From contig NZ_LN811352.1 of assembly GCF_001006805.1 (NCBI RefSeq), forward strand, positions 494,954-555,628: 60,675 nucleotides of DNA. The letters are read 5' to 3'. The notes under the pieces are model-generated. The model worked only from the letters and a program-made list of their open reading frames with translations. It did no database searches and had not been told where the DNA came from. Below are positions 36,257 through 43,836 of the stretch, piece by piece (the stretch's first letter is position 1; each line of letters begins with the position of its first letter). Origin of the DNA: Microvirga massiliensis. Its GTDB lineage: Bacteria > Pseudomonadota > Alphaproteobacteria > Rhizobiales > Beijerinckiaceae. Position numbers and translations under genes: made by a program.

Positions 36257-36272
36257 GTCTCATTTTTGATAC
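36257..36272. promoter_or_regulatory. Operator-like palindrome upstream of the XRE gene
   Basis: GTCTCATTTTTGATAC, 24 nt before the XRE ATG; 14 of 16 bases match the operator before dctP. It overlaps the stop codon of the oxidoreductase remnant. Confidence 0.6.
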
Positions 36273-36580
36273 ACGACGTGCAGGCCGGGGTCTTGTCCTT
36301 TTCGCCGCCCGATCAGGAGCGGGCCGAAGTTCCAAACCCGCGAATGTTCGTCCAAAACAGCCTGATGGGCCCACGGAGTGACTGAAGCGCCCTGGAATCG
36401 GTTGATGTCGAACGGCGAGGGGTCGAGCTTGCAGATGCCCTGGGTAACCAGATCGGCCAGCATCTCACCGACCAGGCTCTCGAACTTGAAGCCATGGCCG
36501 AAGCACGGCGACGCGACCACGATGCTGGGTGCATCCGGCCAGCCGGAGCGTCGGCCCATCCACATCCAGAAACATATGCC
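36260..36580 (-). pseudogene. FAD-dependent oxidoreductase (sarcosine/N-methyltryptophan oxidase-like), 3' remnant
   Basis: On the minus strand the frame encodes PSIVVASPCFGHGFKFESLVGEMLADLVTQG, matching the C-terminal FAD-site segment (ASPCSGHGFKF with the flavin-linked Cys) of DAO-type oxidases, then a tail to 36260. The rest of the ~380-residue protein is missing and upstream sequence is shifted. The tail after FQGASVTPWAH is foreign. It is a decayed gene. Confidence 0.65.
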
Positions 36581-36687
36581 GGCACATGAGGGTAGCGAGC
36601 CGAGCGTCCAAGCGCGAGCCGACCTGAGGCGGGCACCATAGGAGGCCGCGACGCTGAGAAACGCTTTCGCTGCGCTCATTCGTGCGA

Positions 36688-37035
36688 CTACATGCGGCCT
36701 CTGTGATTCCGAATGATCCCGTGCTGCAGGGCCTCCGTGTCGAGGCCGCGGTAGGGAGGTCGGTCGATCGCCAGTCCACCGCCCGGGCCGTAGGAGCGCC
36801 CACCACCGGGTCCATAGGACTGGCCGCCACCCGGGCCAATCGACAGGCCGCCACCCGGCCCGTAGGAGAACCCTCCTCCGGGTCCATAGGACCGACCTCC
36901 GCCGGGGCCGATCGATTCACAGCCACCGGGACCGTAAGAGCCTTGCACGCAATCCCGCCAGGCCTGCGCGCCGGCCATCGAGGGGATCACAAGCACGGCA
37001 AGCATTACGGCCAGGGCGGGTGCGATCCAGAGCAT
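36688..37035 (-). CDS. Secreted protein with GPGGG octapeptide repeats
   Basis: A 115-residue protein: signal peptide (LWIAPALAVMLAVLVIPSMAGAQA), then WRDCVQGSYGPGGC and about seven 8-residue repeats of the form S(Y/I)GPGGG(R/F/L/Q), ending with an Arg-rich tail. ATG 37035 follows GGAGGATGAG. The DNA shows the same 24-bp period at about 36772-36940. Similar Gly/Pro-repeat proteins occur in this bacterial order; a role in the cell envelope or periplasm is possible but not known. Confidence 0.6.
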   Translation of the reverse strand: MLWIAPALAVMLAVLVIPSMAGAQAWRDCVQGSYGPGGCESIGPGGGRSYGPGGGFSYGPGGGLSIGPGGGQSYGPGGGRSYGPGGGLAIDRPPYRGLDTEALQHGIIRNHRGRM

Positions 37036-37183
37036 CTCATCCTCCATTATCGCAGCGTCTCGCCCATGTCGTATGGCGCGAAAAGGCGGCAACAATGGCG
37101 AAGTCACCCCGGAGCGATGATATCCGATGACAATCGGGCCTCGCAACAGCGTCGCAGCAGAAGTCCCGGACTGCTCACCTTGC

Positions 37184-37543
37184 TCAGGCGGCGAACGGCA
37201 GGTCCCTGTATTGCCAGATGCTCCTGCGACCTTCCTCGCACCGCCTGGCCACTGTGAGCCTGTCCCGGAACCGCCGGCGTGCATCTCGCAGCAACCGCAG
37301 CTTTCGTGCCATGGGCTGTGATCCGACACCTCTGTCGTCGACGAGAGCTGCGGCTGCCGAATACAGGTCCGTCATGGCCGTTTCGATGCCGGGATCCCGT
37401 TCTATCTGAGACGTCAAGGCGACGAGTTGCAGCCGAAGACGGTGCAGATCGGCATCACCTCCTCCTTCCTCGATTGCGCCGAGAAAAGGCTCGATCTGGT
37501 CAAGCATTTCATCTGCGACTTCAGCAAGGGTCGACTGCGTCAT
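37184..37543 (-). CDS. Hypothetical protein, helical (119 aa)
   Basis: A 119-residue acidic-to-basic helical protein: EVADEMLDQIEPFLGAIEEGG, LRLQLVALTSQIERDPGIETAMTDLYSAAAALVDD, then RKLRLLRDARRRFRDRL. No signal peptide or membrane helix. It starts at ATG 37543. The amphipathic pattern and codon use look genuine, but I recognise no family. Confidence 0.5.
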   Translation of the reverse strand: MTQSTLAEVADEMLDQIEPFLGAIEEGGGDADLHRLRLQLVALTSQIERDPGIETAMTDLYSAAAALVDDRGVGSQPMARKLRLLRDARRRFRDRLTVARRCEEGRRSIWQYRDLPFAA

Positions 37544-38016
37544 GAGCTGTCATCTCCTCCAGACGAGTCGGCGAGAATCTTACGCCGGCAGAGCAAGGCT
37601 GCCCCTGTATAGTTAATGATTGGTTAGCGCAGGTCCGTCACAAGTGACGCTGTTCGGTAAGGCACTCGCTCGCTTGCACTGCAGCGTGCTGCGTACCGCT
37701 GCGTGGGAGCACGTCCCGGCCTGCAATTATCGTATCCATCAAGGGTGCCCGGATCTCGGCAGCGGGAATCCAGTGCACCGTTCGAGGAGATATGCTCCTG
37801 CGACAAAGCCGGGCTGACAACGAGAAGCAAAGGTGATGAGGTGCTCCTTGTGACGAGCGTTGACTCCGGTATGTAACTCCGCTGGACGCTGATGCGACAA
37901 AATTGCCGCGAAATGCATCCCCAAACTCGACCGACGCCTCAGGTTCGAGGCCGAGCTTTCCCAAGGAGCCGCGACATGGAAATCCTGATGCCTCCAATGC
38001 CGGCCGAGCGCATGCT
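37544..38016. other. 473-bp stretch with no gene seen
   Basis: Only short overlapping frames. No repeat, hairpin or RNA signature stands out. The last part leads into the TrpD2-like remnant. Confidence 0.35.
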
Positions 38017-38372
38017 CATCCGTTCGCAGCCGATGTGCGGATCCTTGCCCGTGGGCCAGGGCTTTCCCGGTGCCTGACCCGGGAGGAGACACGGGATGCG
38101 ATGCGCCTCATCCTAGCCGGCGAAGTTGAATCCAAGCGACGCGGGGCCTTCCTGATGCTCATGCGCTATCGCGGCGAATCCGTCGAGGAGTTGGCAGGGC
38201 TCGTCGAAGCCGCTCGGGACATGGCAGGGCCGCACGGCGACCTGCCGACCCCGTGGCTACAATCACCGGCACGGTTGCGGTCGCGCTGGTGACGCTCGCC
38301 CGAACCGCGCCATGGATGAGGCGCAGGCTTTGGCCGAGCGGATGTGGTGCGAGCGCCGGGTGTTGTCAGTGC
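38017..38372 (+). pseudogene. TrpD2-like glycosyl transferase family protein, internal deletion
   Basis: The frame HPFAADVRILARGPGLSRCLTREETRDAMRLILAGEVE and GAFLMLMRYRGESVEELAGLVEAARD (38017-38222) is the N-terminal helical domain of the anthranilate-phosphoribosyltransferase-like TrpD2 family. Immediately after it, in other frames, come ITGTVAVALVTLARTA and MDEAQALAERMW, the typical last helices of the same family. The central ~220 residues are gone and frames no longer match, so it is a deletion remnant. Confidence 0.6.
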
Positions 38373-38471
38373 GGCCAGCCGCGGTTGTTCACGATCCCGG
38401 CGGCGAGCGGCTTCGAGATTGCACAACCCTGGAGCCTCGAACTTTCGATCGAGCCCCCGCGTTGGGGAGGC

Positions 38472-38738
38472 ATGGTGCCGGCCATTGTCGATGTTCCCTA
38501 CAGGTTGCCCGACAAGTATTTTCCAACTCCTGAGCCTCCTGCAACCGTCCCTGAGACGCAGGTGATAGAGCCGATGCTACCGACCGGAAGAGCCCCTGCC
38601 CCACCTGAACCGACCGCCCCTGCATGGCTCGCAGGTGGTATCGGAACCGGGCTCGTCGCGCTGAGCGCTCTGATCGTCGCCTTCGTGGTGATGCTGGCGC
38701 TTTTGCAACCCACACGCGCTACGCGGAGCAGTACCTGA
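38472..38738 (+). CDS. Proline-rich single-span membrane protein (88 aa)
   Basis: From ATG 38472: MVPAIVDVPYRLPDKYFPTP, a Pro/Glu/Ala linker (PEPPATVPETQ... PAPPEPTAP), then a membrane helix WLAGGIGTGLVALSALIVAFVVMLALL near the end. A GGGGAGG lies one base before the ATG, which is too close, so the start is doubtful. It could be a tail-anchored protein. No family recognised. Confidence 0.35.
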   Translation: MVPAIVDVPYRLPDKYFPTPEPPATVPETQVIEPMLPTGRAPAPPEPTAPAWLAGGIGTGLVALSALIVAFVVMLALLQPTRATRSST

Positions 38739-38808
38739 TTCTCGACTTCACCTCGACTATTTCCGCGCCGGCGTCGAAAGAAGCTCACGATTCGCGGAGG
38801 GAATGCAG

Positions 38809-39390
38809 ATGACGATGACTCTCTCGGGCTCCTGCCGATGCAGCGCCATTCGCTTCCAAGTCGAGAGTCACACGCCCTATCCTTACCAGCTTTGCTACTG
38901 CTCGATCTGCCGCAAGACGGCAGGAGGAGGTGGATTCGCGATCAACCTCGGTGCGGTGGCGAACACTCTTGCCGTCGAAGGTCGTGAAGCGCTCAGCATC
39001 TACCGCGCCGAAATAGCAGACGATCAAGGGCACTGCGCGACGAGCGAGGGACAGCGCCACTTCTGCCGGCATTGCGCTGCTGCGTTATGGCTGTTCGATC
39101 CGCGCTGGCCCGATCTCGTGCATCCGTTCGCCTCGGCCATCGACAGCGAACTCCCGATCCCGCCCACGCGGGTCCACATGATGCTGGGGTCCCGCGCAGG
39201 CTGGGCCGAGCCGGTCATCGGCCCTCATGACCAGTGCTTCGACGAATACCCGGAGCAGTCGATCGAGGAATGGCACAGGACGCGAGATCTCTGGATCCCC
39301 CGACGGATCGGGAACTCGAGAACCTTTGGCCGACTGCTGGATTATCGGTCTGTAGATCGCCGCAACAGTAATCGGAAGCATACTGGATGA
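38809..39390 (+). CDS. GFA-family zinc protein (Gfa-like / CENP-V)
   Basis: A 193-residue protein with the GFA zinc pattern: GSCRCSAIRF, CYCSICRKTAGGGGFAINLGA and CRHCAAALWLFD, giving the eight-Cys type arrangement used to bind Zn. The family includes glutathione-dependent formaldehyde-activating enzymes but most members are uncharacterised. ATG 38809 sits 7 nt from GGAGGG; the ATG at 38803 is too close to it. The stop overlaps the next gene as ATGA. Confidence 0.82.
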   Translation: MTMTLSGSCRCSAIRFQVESHTPYPYQLCYCSICRKTAGGGGFAINLGAVANTLAVEGREALSIYRAEIADDQGHCATSEGQRHFCRHCAAALWLFDPRWPDLVHPFASAIDSELPIPPTRVHMMLGSRAGWAEPVIGPHDQCFDEYPEQSIEEWHRTRDLWIPRRIGNSRTFGRLLDYRSVDRRNSNRKHTG

Positions 39391-39857
39391 CGCCTCCCGA
39401 CGACGAACGCGGAAAAATCGGAGCGCTGGAGCAGTCCGCCCGGACGCTGCAACACTCGTCCAAGAACGTGAGCGCATCGGCCGAACAGTTGAAGGACTCG
39501 GCCGACCGCAGAACGGAACTCGCGGCCAACCGCACCGTGCTCGCGGCCGAACGAACCTATGCCGCCTGGGTCCGCACAGGGCTCGCCTCTCTCGCAAGCG
39601 GCATAGGAGCGAAGAAGCTCCTCGAAGGTGTCATTCCCGAGTGGATGACCATCGTGACCGGATCGCTGCTCGTTCTATTCAGCGCATTCTGCTTCATTGT
39701 TGCAGTCTGGCGCGAGATGTTCCCGGGAGCACCTCCGCCCAAGCCGGACACCCGCCGCATTCCGCCACCGCTCCTGATCATCGCCAATGGCTTTCTGACG
39801 CTCGTCGCCCTGGCAGCTCTGGTGAGCATCTGGTTCGGACGCACGGGAGGCGATTAG
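39387..39857 (+). CDS. DUF202-family inner-membrane protein
   Basis: A 156-residue protein. A helical N-terminus with many Ser/Asp/Arg (SADRRTELAANRTVLAAERTYAAWVRTGLASLASGIG, in parts) is the DUF202/YidH signature, followed by three membrane helices (about 88-108, 112-125 and 134-150). Function not established. Coupled to the GFA gene by an ATGA overlap. Confidence 0.82.
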   Translation: MTPPDDERGKIGALEQSARTLQHSSKNVSASAEQLKDSADRRTELAANRTVLAAERTYAAWVRTGLASLASGIGAKKLLEGVIPEWMTIVTGSLLVLFSAFCFIVAVWREMFPGAPPPKPDTRRIPPPLLIIANGFLTLVALAALVSIWFGRTGGD

Positions 39858-40183
39858 ATCGAGTGGGTGCGGGACTGAATTCGTAAACCGCACCTTCGCT
39901 GCCGAGCGCAGTACGGTGCTGTTCTTGCAGACGTGGCGCCGGCCCCCCTCACTCGCTCCTTCGGGGCGACCTCTCCCACCAGGGGCGAAGTGAAGGTATG
40001 TCACTGCAGACACACCACATTTGGGTTCGTTCTGCTAAATTGGGGCGACCTCTCTCACAAGGGGGCAGGTGGGAACGGCGCGGCCGGCACGTCGCCTTTT
40101 GCGCGGCGTGTGAGGCCGGACACGAAGCGTCCGGGTGAGGGAGAAAACACTGCGCTTTTCGAATTATCGCACAGCATAACCGG
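39858..40183. other. Intergenic region with dispersed repeat
   Basis: The 326 bases between convergent genes. It holds a near-duplicated GGGGCGACCTCTCNCACNAGGGG motif (39965-39987 and 40044-40066) and the longer repeat at 40115-40150. No gene. Confidence 0.5.
40115..40150 (-). repeat. Dispersed repeat CCCTCACCCGGACGCTTCG, copy 1
   Basis: On the minus strand GTGTTTTC then TCCCTCACCCGGACGCTTCG then TGTCCGGC; matches 47089-47123 in the opposite orientation with a few changes. Confidence 0.6.
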
Positions 40184-42037
40184 CTATCGATCGTATCTCA
40201 ACGCCTCGAGGAGCGGACGCAGCTTGTATTTGCGGCGGTGCTGCTCGATGAGGCCTTCGATCCTGGCGGACCATTCGTCGATCCGGCCGGCGGCGTCATA
40301 GGCTTGAGCCGCCCGCTCGAGCCACTTGGCGGCAAGATCGTACACGCCCGCGGACCCCGCATCCATGATGCGAGCAGCCTTGCGCTCGGCGACGCGGATC
40401 ACCCAATCAGGGTGACTCGCATGTGCGGCATCCATCAGCCGCATGAGAACGTCGTCACTCGTTTCGTAGCTTTCCCCCTCACCGACGGAGCGCACGGCAT
40501 CATCGATCAGACCCTCATCCAGGAGGATTTCTGCACGGTCCCTGGCCTGCCGTGCGGCCTTCAGAAGATCGAGCAGTTCCCTGCGAACACTCTTCCAGTT
40601 CTCGCCGGCCCACACTTCGACGGCGCGGTAATCCTCGAGAGAGAGCGTATGCTCGAATGCAGTCCGGGCTGCTTTCAACGCAAGGTCCCTGCGGCCCATC
40701 GGTCCGGCATAGTCGCGCAGCCATTGGGCCAATGGCACCACAGAACGCCCCGGACGCCAGCCTCCCACCCACGTGTCGGCAAGCTCAAAGCCCTCGTCGT
40801 CTGCTTCGTTATTGTCACCACGCTTGCTCCGTCCCAGGCTGAGGCCTGACTCGGCGATAGCGAGCGCCTCTTCATGTCGCCCGCCATCGCGCAGCACCTT
40901 GGCGAGTTGCAGCGATTCGTCTGGCAGCGTGAACGTTTCGCGGGCGTAGGCCAGGGCCTCGGACATGCGGTCGAGCTTCGCCAGCATGATCGCCACGCTC
41001 GGATGGGCACCCGCCGCGCGGGCAAGGTTCAGATAGGCATCCGTTCGGTTGGCCGCGTCGAGAACCCTGAGTCGTACGGCGGTCAGCTCGCGCTCTTCCC
41101 AATCATCGTCGTAGTCCGCGGGCGGCCAAGTCTTGGCCTCGCCTGCAAGGACGGCCTGGAGCGCCGGCTCATTCCATCCTGTTTCGAGCGCACGGAGCGT
41201 CAGGCCGAAGCCCTCCTCCGCGCCATAATCGGAGAGCTGATCCTGCCAGCCCGAGACCGTATCGACGAGGGCATCACGTTCAGCGGCCTTGAGATCGCTC
41301 ATCAGCACCGCCTCGGCCATCATCCGGCCGAGATCCACGAACAGCTCGTACATGTGCTCGTCCGAACCGCTCGCAAATTCAATCCATTCGACCACGAAGG
41401 TGTCAGCGATCGTCTCGAGAATACGAAGAGCATTGCGACCGTCCCCGGTTTCGAGGAACGGAACCGCCTTGTCGACGAGTGCATGCAGCTCCTCGATATC
41501 ACCGGACGACCGGTAATCGTCCCAATAGTGCCGCTGGCGGTACCGTCCGGCCAGCACGGTGCGGGCCTGAGCGGCGACCGGCTCGGGATCGATTGGAGTC
41601 CGGCGGCCGGGGTGAGGCTGCGTCGCGAGTTCGGCCTCGATCCATCCGCCGAGTTTAGGATCGCTGTTGAGGCGCCTGATGATCAGGTCGACGAGACGGC
41701 CATGATCGAGGGAATTCAGGAGCTCGCGCAGAGACGGTCGCTCCATCACGGCGTCCGGGTCCTTGGCGAATTTCAGGAGTGCCGCCACGATGTGCTTGCA
41801 GTAGCCACCCCAATCATAAAGGCAGGTACAGCGCGCATTCGTGACGCCGCCCTCATAGAGCCGTATCGTGACGTGATAGGGCTCGATCTCGCTTCCTTCT
41901 ACCTCTCCGGTCAATTCGTCGCCGCGCCTCACAAGCGTCGAGACGGCGCCACGCCGCCAGTAGTCGCGGCCGCGCTCGAAGCTCTCACGGGTCGCAAGTG
42001 CCCGAATCGACGTCTCGTCGAGTGATCGGATCGGCAT
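40184..42037 (-). CDS. SWIM zinc-finger domain protein
   Basis: A 617-residue protein with a SWIM motif near the N-terminus: C-x-C-(n)-C-x-H in ARCTCLYDWGGYCKHIVAALL (about residues 68-87). After it come helical, TPR-like stretches (LNLARAAGAHPSVAIMLAKL; ALAYARETFTLPDESLQLAKVL; AKWLERAAQAYDAAGR). SWIM domains bind DNA or protein. Such large SWIM proteins are widespread in bacteria with unknown roles. ATG 42037 follows GAGGAGC. Confidence 0.85.
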   Translation of the reverse strand: MPIRSLDETSIRALATRESFERGRDYWRRGAVSTLVRRGDELTGEVEGSEIEPYHVTIRLYEGGVTNARCTCLYDWGGYCKHIVAALLKFAKDPDAVMERPSLRELLNSLDHGRLVDLIIRRLNSDPKLGGWIEAELATQPHPGRRTPIDPEPVAAQARTVLAGRYRQRHYWDDYRSSGDIEELHALVDKAVPFLETGDGRNALRILETIADTFVVEWIEFASGSDEHMYELFVDLGRMMAEAVLMSDLKAAERDALVDTVSGWQDQLSDYGAEEGFGLTLRALETGWNEPALQAVLAGEAKTWPPADYDDDWEERELTAVRLRVLDAANRTDAYLNLARAAGAHPSVAIMLAKLDRMSEALAYARETFTLPDESLQLAKVLRDGGRHEEALAIAESGLSLGRSKRGDNNEADDEGFELADTWVGGWRPGRSVVPLAQWLRDYAGPMGRRDLALKAARTAFEHTLSLEDYRAVEVWAGENWKSVRRELLDLLKAARQARDRAEILLDEGLIDDAVRSVGEGESYETSDDVLMRLMDAAHASHPDWVIRVAERKAARIMDAGSAGVYDLAAKWLERAAQAYDAAGRIDEWSARIEGLIEQHRRKYKLRPLLEALRYDR

Positions 42038-42127
42038 GGACGTGCTCCTCGGATCGGCACAAGGTATAGCACGAGTTGGCGGAGCGGATCACGAGATCGG
42101 ATCTTCCACTCAGTGTTCCGAAACCTT

Positions 42128-42784
42128 CTATTCTGCCCACATGCGGAGCAGATTCGCGGCGCTCTTCGCGATCAGGTCGAATTCCGCCGTCTTTCCTTGC
42201 GCGTCGAAGAGGCGGCGTTTTGCAGTCTCGAGGTCGAACAGGATCTCCCGCCGCCCCGGATCTCGCACGTAGCTTTGCGCCCAACCAACGGCCACTAGCC
42301 GCTCGCCGCGCGTGACCGGGGCAACGCGGTGCAAAGTCGTCGACGGATACGCGACCAGGCACCCGGCCGGGAGTTTTACCTCGTCCTCGCCCGCACTCGT
42401 CTCGATTACGAGTTCACCGCCGTCGTAGCTCTCGGGGTCGGCCAGGAACAGTGTGAACGAGACATCCGTGCGCACCCCCTCCATCAGCGGGTTGTCGACA
42501 TGACTCCCGTATTGCTGTCCGACGTCATAGCGGCTGAACAGAAGCGGTGTGAGCGCCCGCGGCCGAACCGCAAGCTCGAAGACCTCATGCGATCGGATTG
42601 CCTGGGCGACGCGCTCCTGGAGAAGGCACAGGCTCGGGCCCGGACGAGCCTGCTCGTTATCCTTGACGAGCCTCGCGCTCCAGCCAGCCGTATGGCGGCC
42701 GTCCTCGAAGCGCATGCCGGCGAGAGTCGTGCGGATTTCCTTCAGCTCCTCGGTACCGAGAACATGGGCGATGGTGATCAGCAA
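42128..42784 (-). CDS. Fe(II)/2-oxoglutarate dioxygenase, PiuC/PKHD type
   Basis: About 218 residues. Fe ligands and surroundings: SRYDVGQQYGSHVDNPLM (HxD) and YPSTTLHRVAPVTRGERLVAVGW (distal His and the 2-oxoglutarate Arg). This is the PKHD-type hydroxylase family typified by PiuC, often linked to iron-siderophore uptake. TTG 42784 is preferred because GGAGG lies 6 nt upstream and homology (LLITIAHVLGTEEL) begins there; ATG 42844 would add 20 residues without a family match. Confidence 0.85.
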   Translation of the reverse strand: MLITIAHVLGTEELKEIRTTLAGMRFEDGRHTAGWSARLVKDNEQARPGPSLCLLQERVAQAIRSHEVFELAVRPRALTPLLFSRYDVGQQYGSHVDNPLMEGVRTDVSFTLFLADPESYDGGELVIETSAGEDEVKLPAGCLVAYPSTTLHRVAPVTRGERLVAVGWAQSYVRDPGRREILFDLETAKRRLFDAQGKTAEFDLIAKSAANLLRMWAE

Positions 42785-42903
42785 AGCGGGCCTCCGGGGT
42801 TGCCGATCGGCCGGGTAGCATGTAGCTAAGTGACTGTAAAACAAAGTAGTTTACAACATTTCTAGACTGCCACGGTGATCTTGGGCCGTCGAAGGAGATG
42901 TTC

Positions 42904-43836
42904 ATGAAGCGACACAAGATGTGGGTGGGGCTGAGCTCCGTCGTCCTGGCCACCTCGCCCGCCGCTCTCACGACCGCCGCACCGGGTCCGGGCGCCGGGG
43001 AGAGGCCCATCCAGATTGCGCAGACCAAGAGCCACGGAGGTGAAGGCGGTGGGCACGCCTCACAAGCCCATGGCGGCGAAAAGGGGCACAGCTCGAAGGC
43101 ACGTCCCGGCGGCGAGGCCGGAGAGGCCGTTCGTGCAGCCGCAGCTGGTAGCGAAGGCGAGAGCGGGGAGGCCGGCGAAGGCGGCACATCCGCGAGGTTA
43201 CCCCCAATCCTGCGCCTCTATCGCGATGTGGAACTCATTCGAGGTCACCTGCGGGTCGGGAACGAGCTCGTCGAGTCTGGTCAATGGGCCGAGGCATTGC
43301 CCCATTTCCTGCATCCCCAGGAGGAGATTTATGGGGGGATCGCCAGACAGCTGAAATCCCTCGACACTCCGCCCTTTTTGACTGCTCTGAAGTCGCTAGC
43401 CCAGACCGTGAAGGCGAAGAACAAGGAGGCCTATGCCCGGGCTCGCGCGAGCGTGGACGAGCGCCTCGGCGCGGTAGAGAAGGCGGTGCAGGCACAAGAA
43501 AGCAATTGGTCCGCATTCGCCCTGGAGAGCATAGTGGAGGTGCTCCAAACGGCAGCCGACGAATACGAGGAGGCGATCGAGGGTGGCACGATCAGCAACG
43601 TCGTCGAGTATCAGGACTCGCGCGGCTTCGTAATGGAGGCCGATCACCTGTTCGAGAGCATCGCGGATGAGCTCGCCAGGAAGGACGCGGACGCCGTGCA
43701 GGCTATACGCGTAGCCTTGAACGATCTGAAGGCTGCGTGGCCGGCACTTCAGCCGCCAGCTTCCCCGGTCAAGGATCTCGGAGCTGTTCTGGCCGATGTC
43801 TCGAAGATCGAGTTGCAGCTCTCTCGCTTCCGCTGA
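42904..43836 (+). CDS. Periplasmic helical protein upstream of diheme peroxidase
   Basis: About 310 residues. Signal peptide (MWVGLSSVVLATSPAALTTAA), a low-complexity Gly/Glu/His/Ala linker at about residues 40-100 (GGEGGGHASQAHGGEKG), then a helical domain: LYRDVELIRGHLRVGNELVESGQWAEALPHFLHP, WSAFALESIVEVLQTAADEYEEAIEGGTI, YQDSRGFVMEADHLFESI. The two-lobed helix pattern recalls imelysin/EfeM-type metal-binding proteins, but key motifs are not certain. ATG 42904 is 6 nt after GAAGGAG. The stop overlaps the peroxidase start (TGATG). Confidence 0.55.
   Translation: MKRHKMWVGLSSVVLATSPAALTTAAPGPGAGERPIQIAQTKSHGGEGGGHASQAHGGEKGHSSKARPGGEAGEAVRAAAAGSEGESGEAGEGGTSARLPPILRLYRDVELIRGHLRVGNELVESGQWAEALPHFLHPQEEIYGGIARQLKSLDTPPFLTALKSLAQTVKAKNKEAYARARASVDERLGAVEKAVQAQESNWSAFALESIVEVLQTAADEYEEAIEGGTISNVVEYQDSRGFVMEADHLFESIADELARKDADAVQAIRVALNDLKAAWPALQPPASPVKDLGAVLADVSKIELQLSRFR

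Noticed and set aside
36772..36940. Regular 24-bp repeats that could be taken for a CRISPR-like array
   Set aside because: There are no unique spacers; the period encodes the GPGGG octapeptide within one reading frame.
42128..43836. PiuC and the helical protein as a proven iron-uptake pair
   Set aside because: No Fur-box-like sequence or TonB receptor gene is seen between or beside them; the link is too weak to claim.
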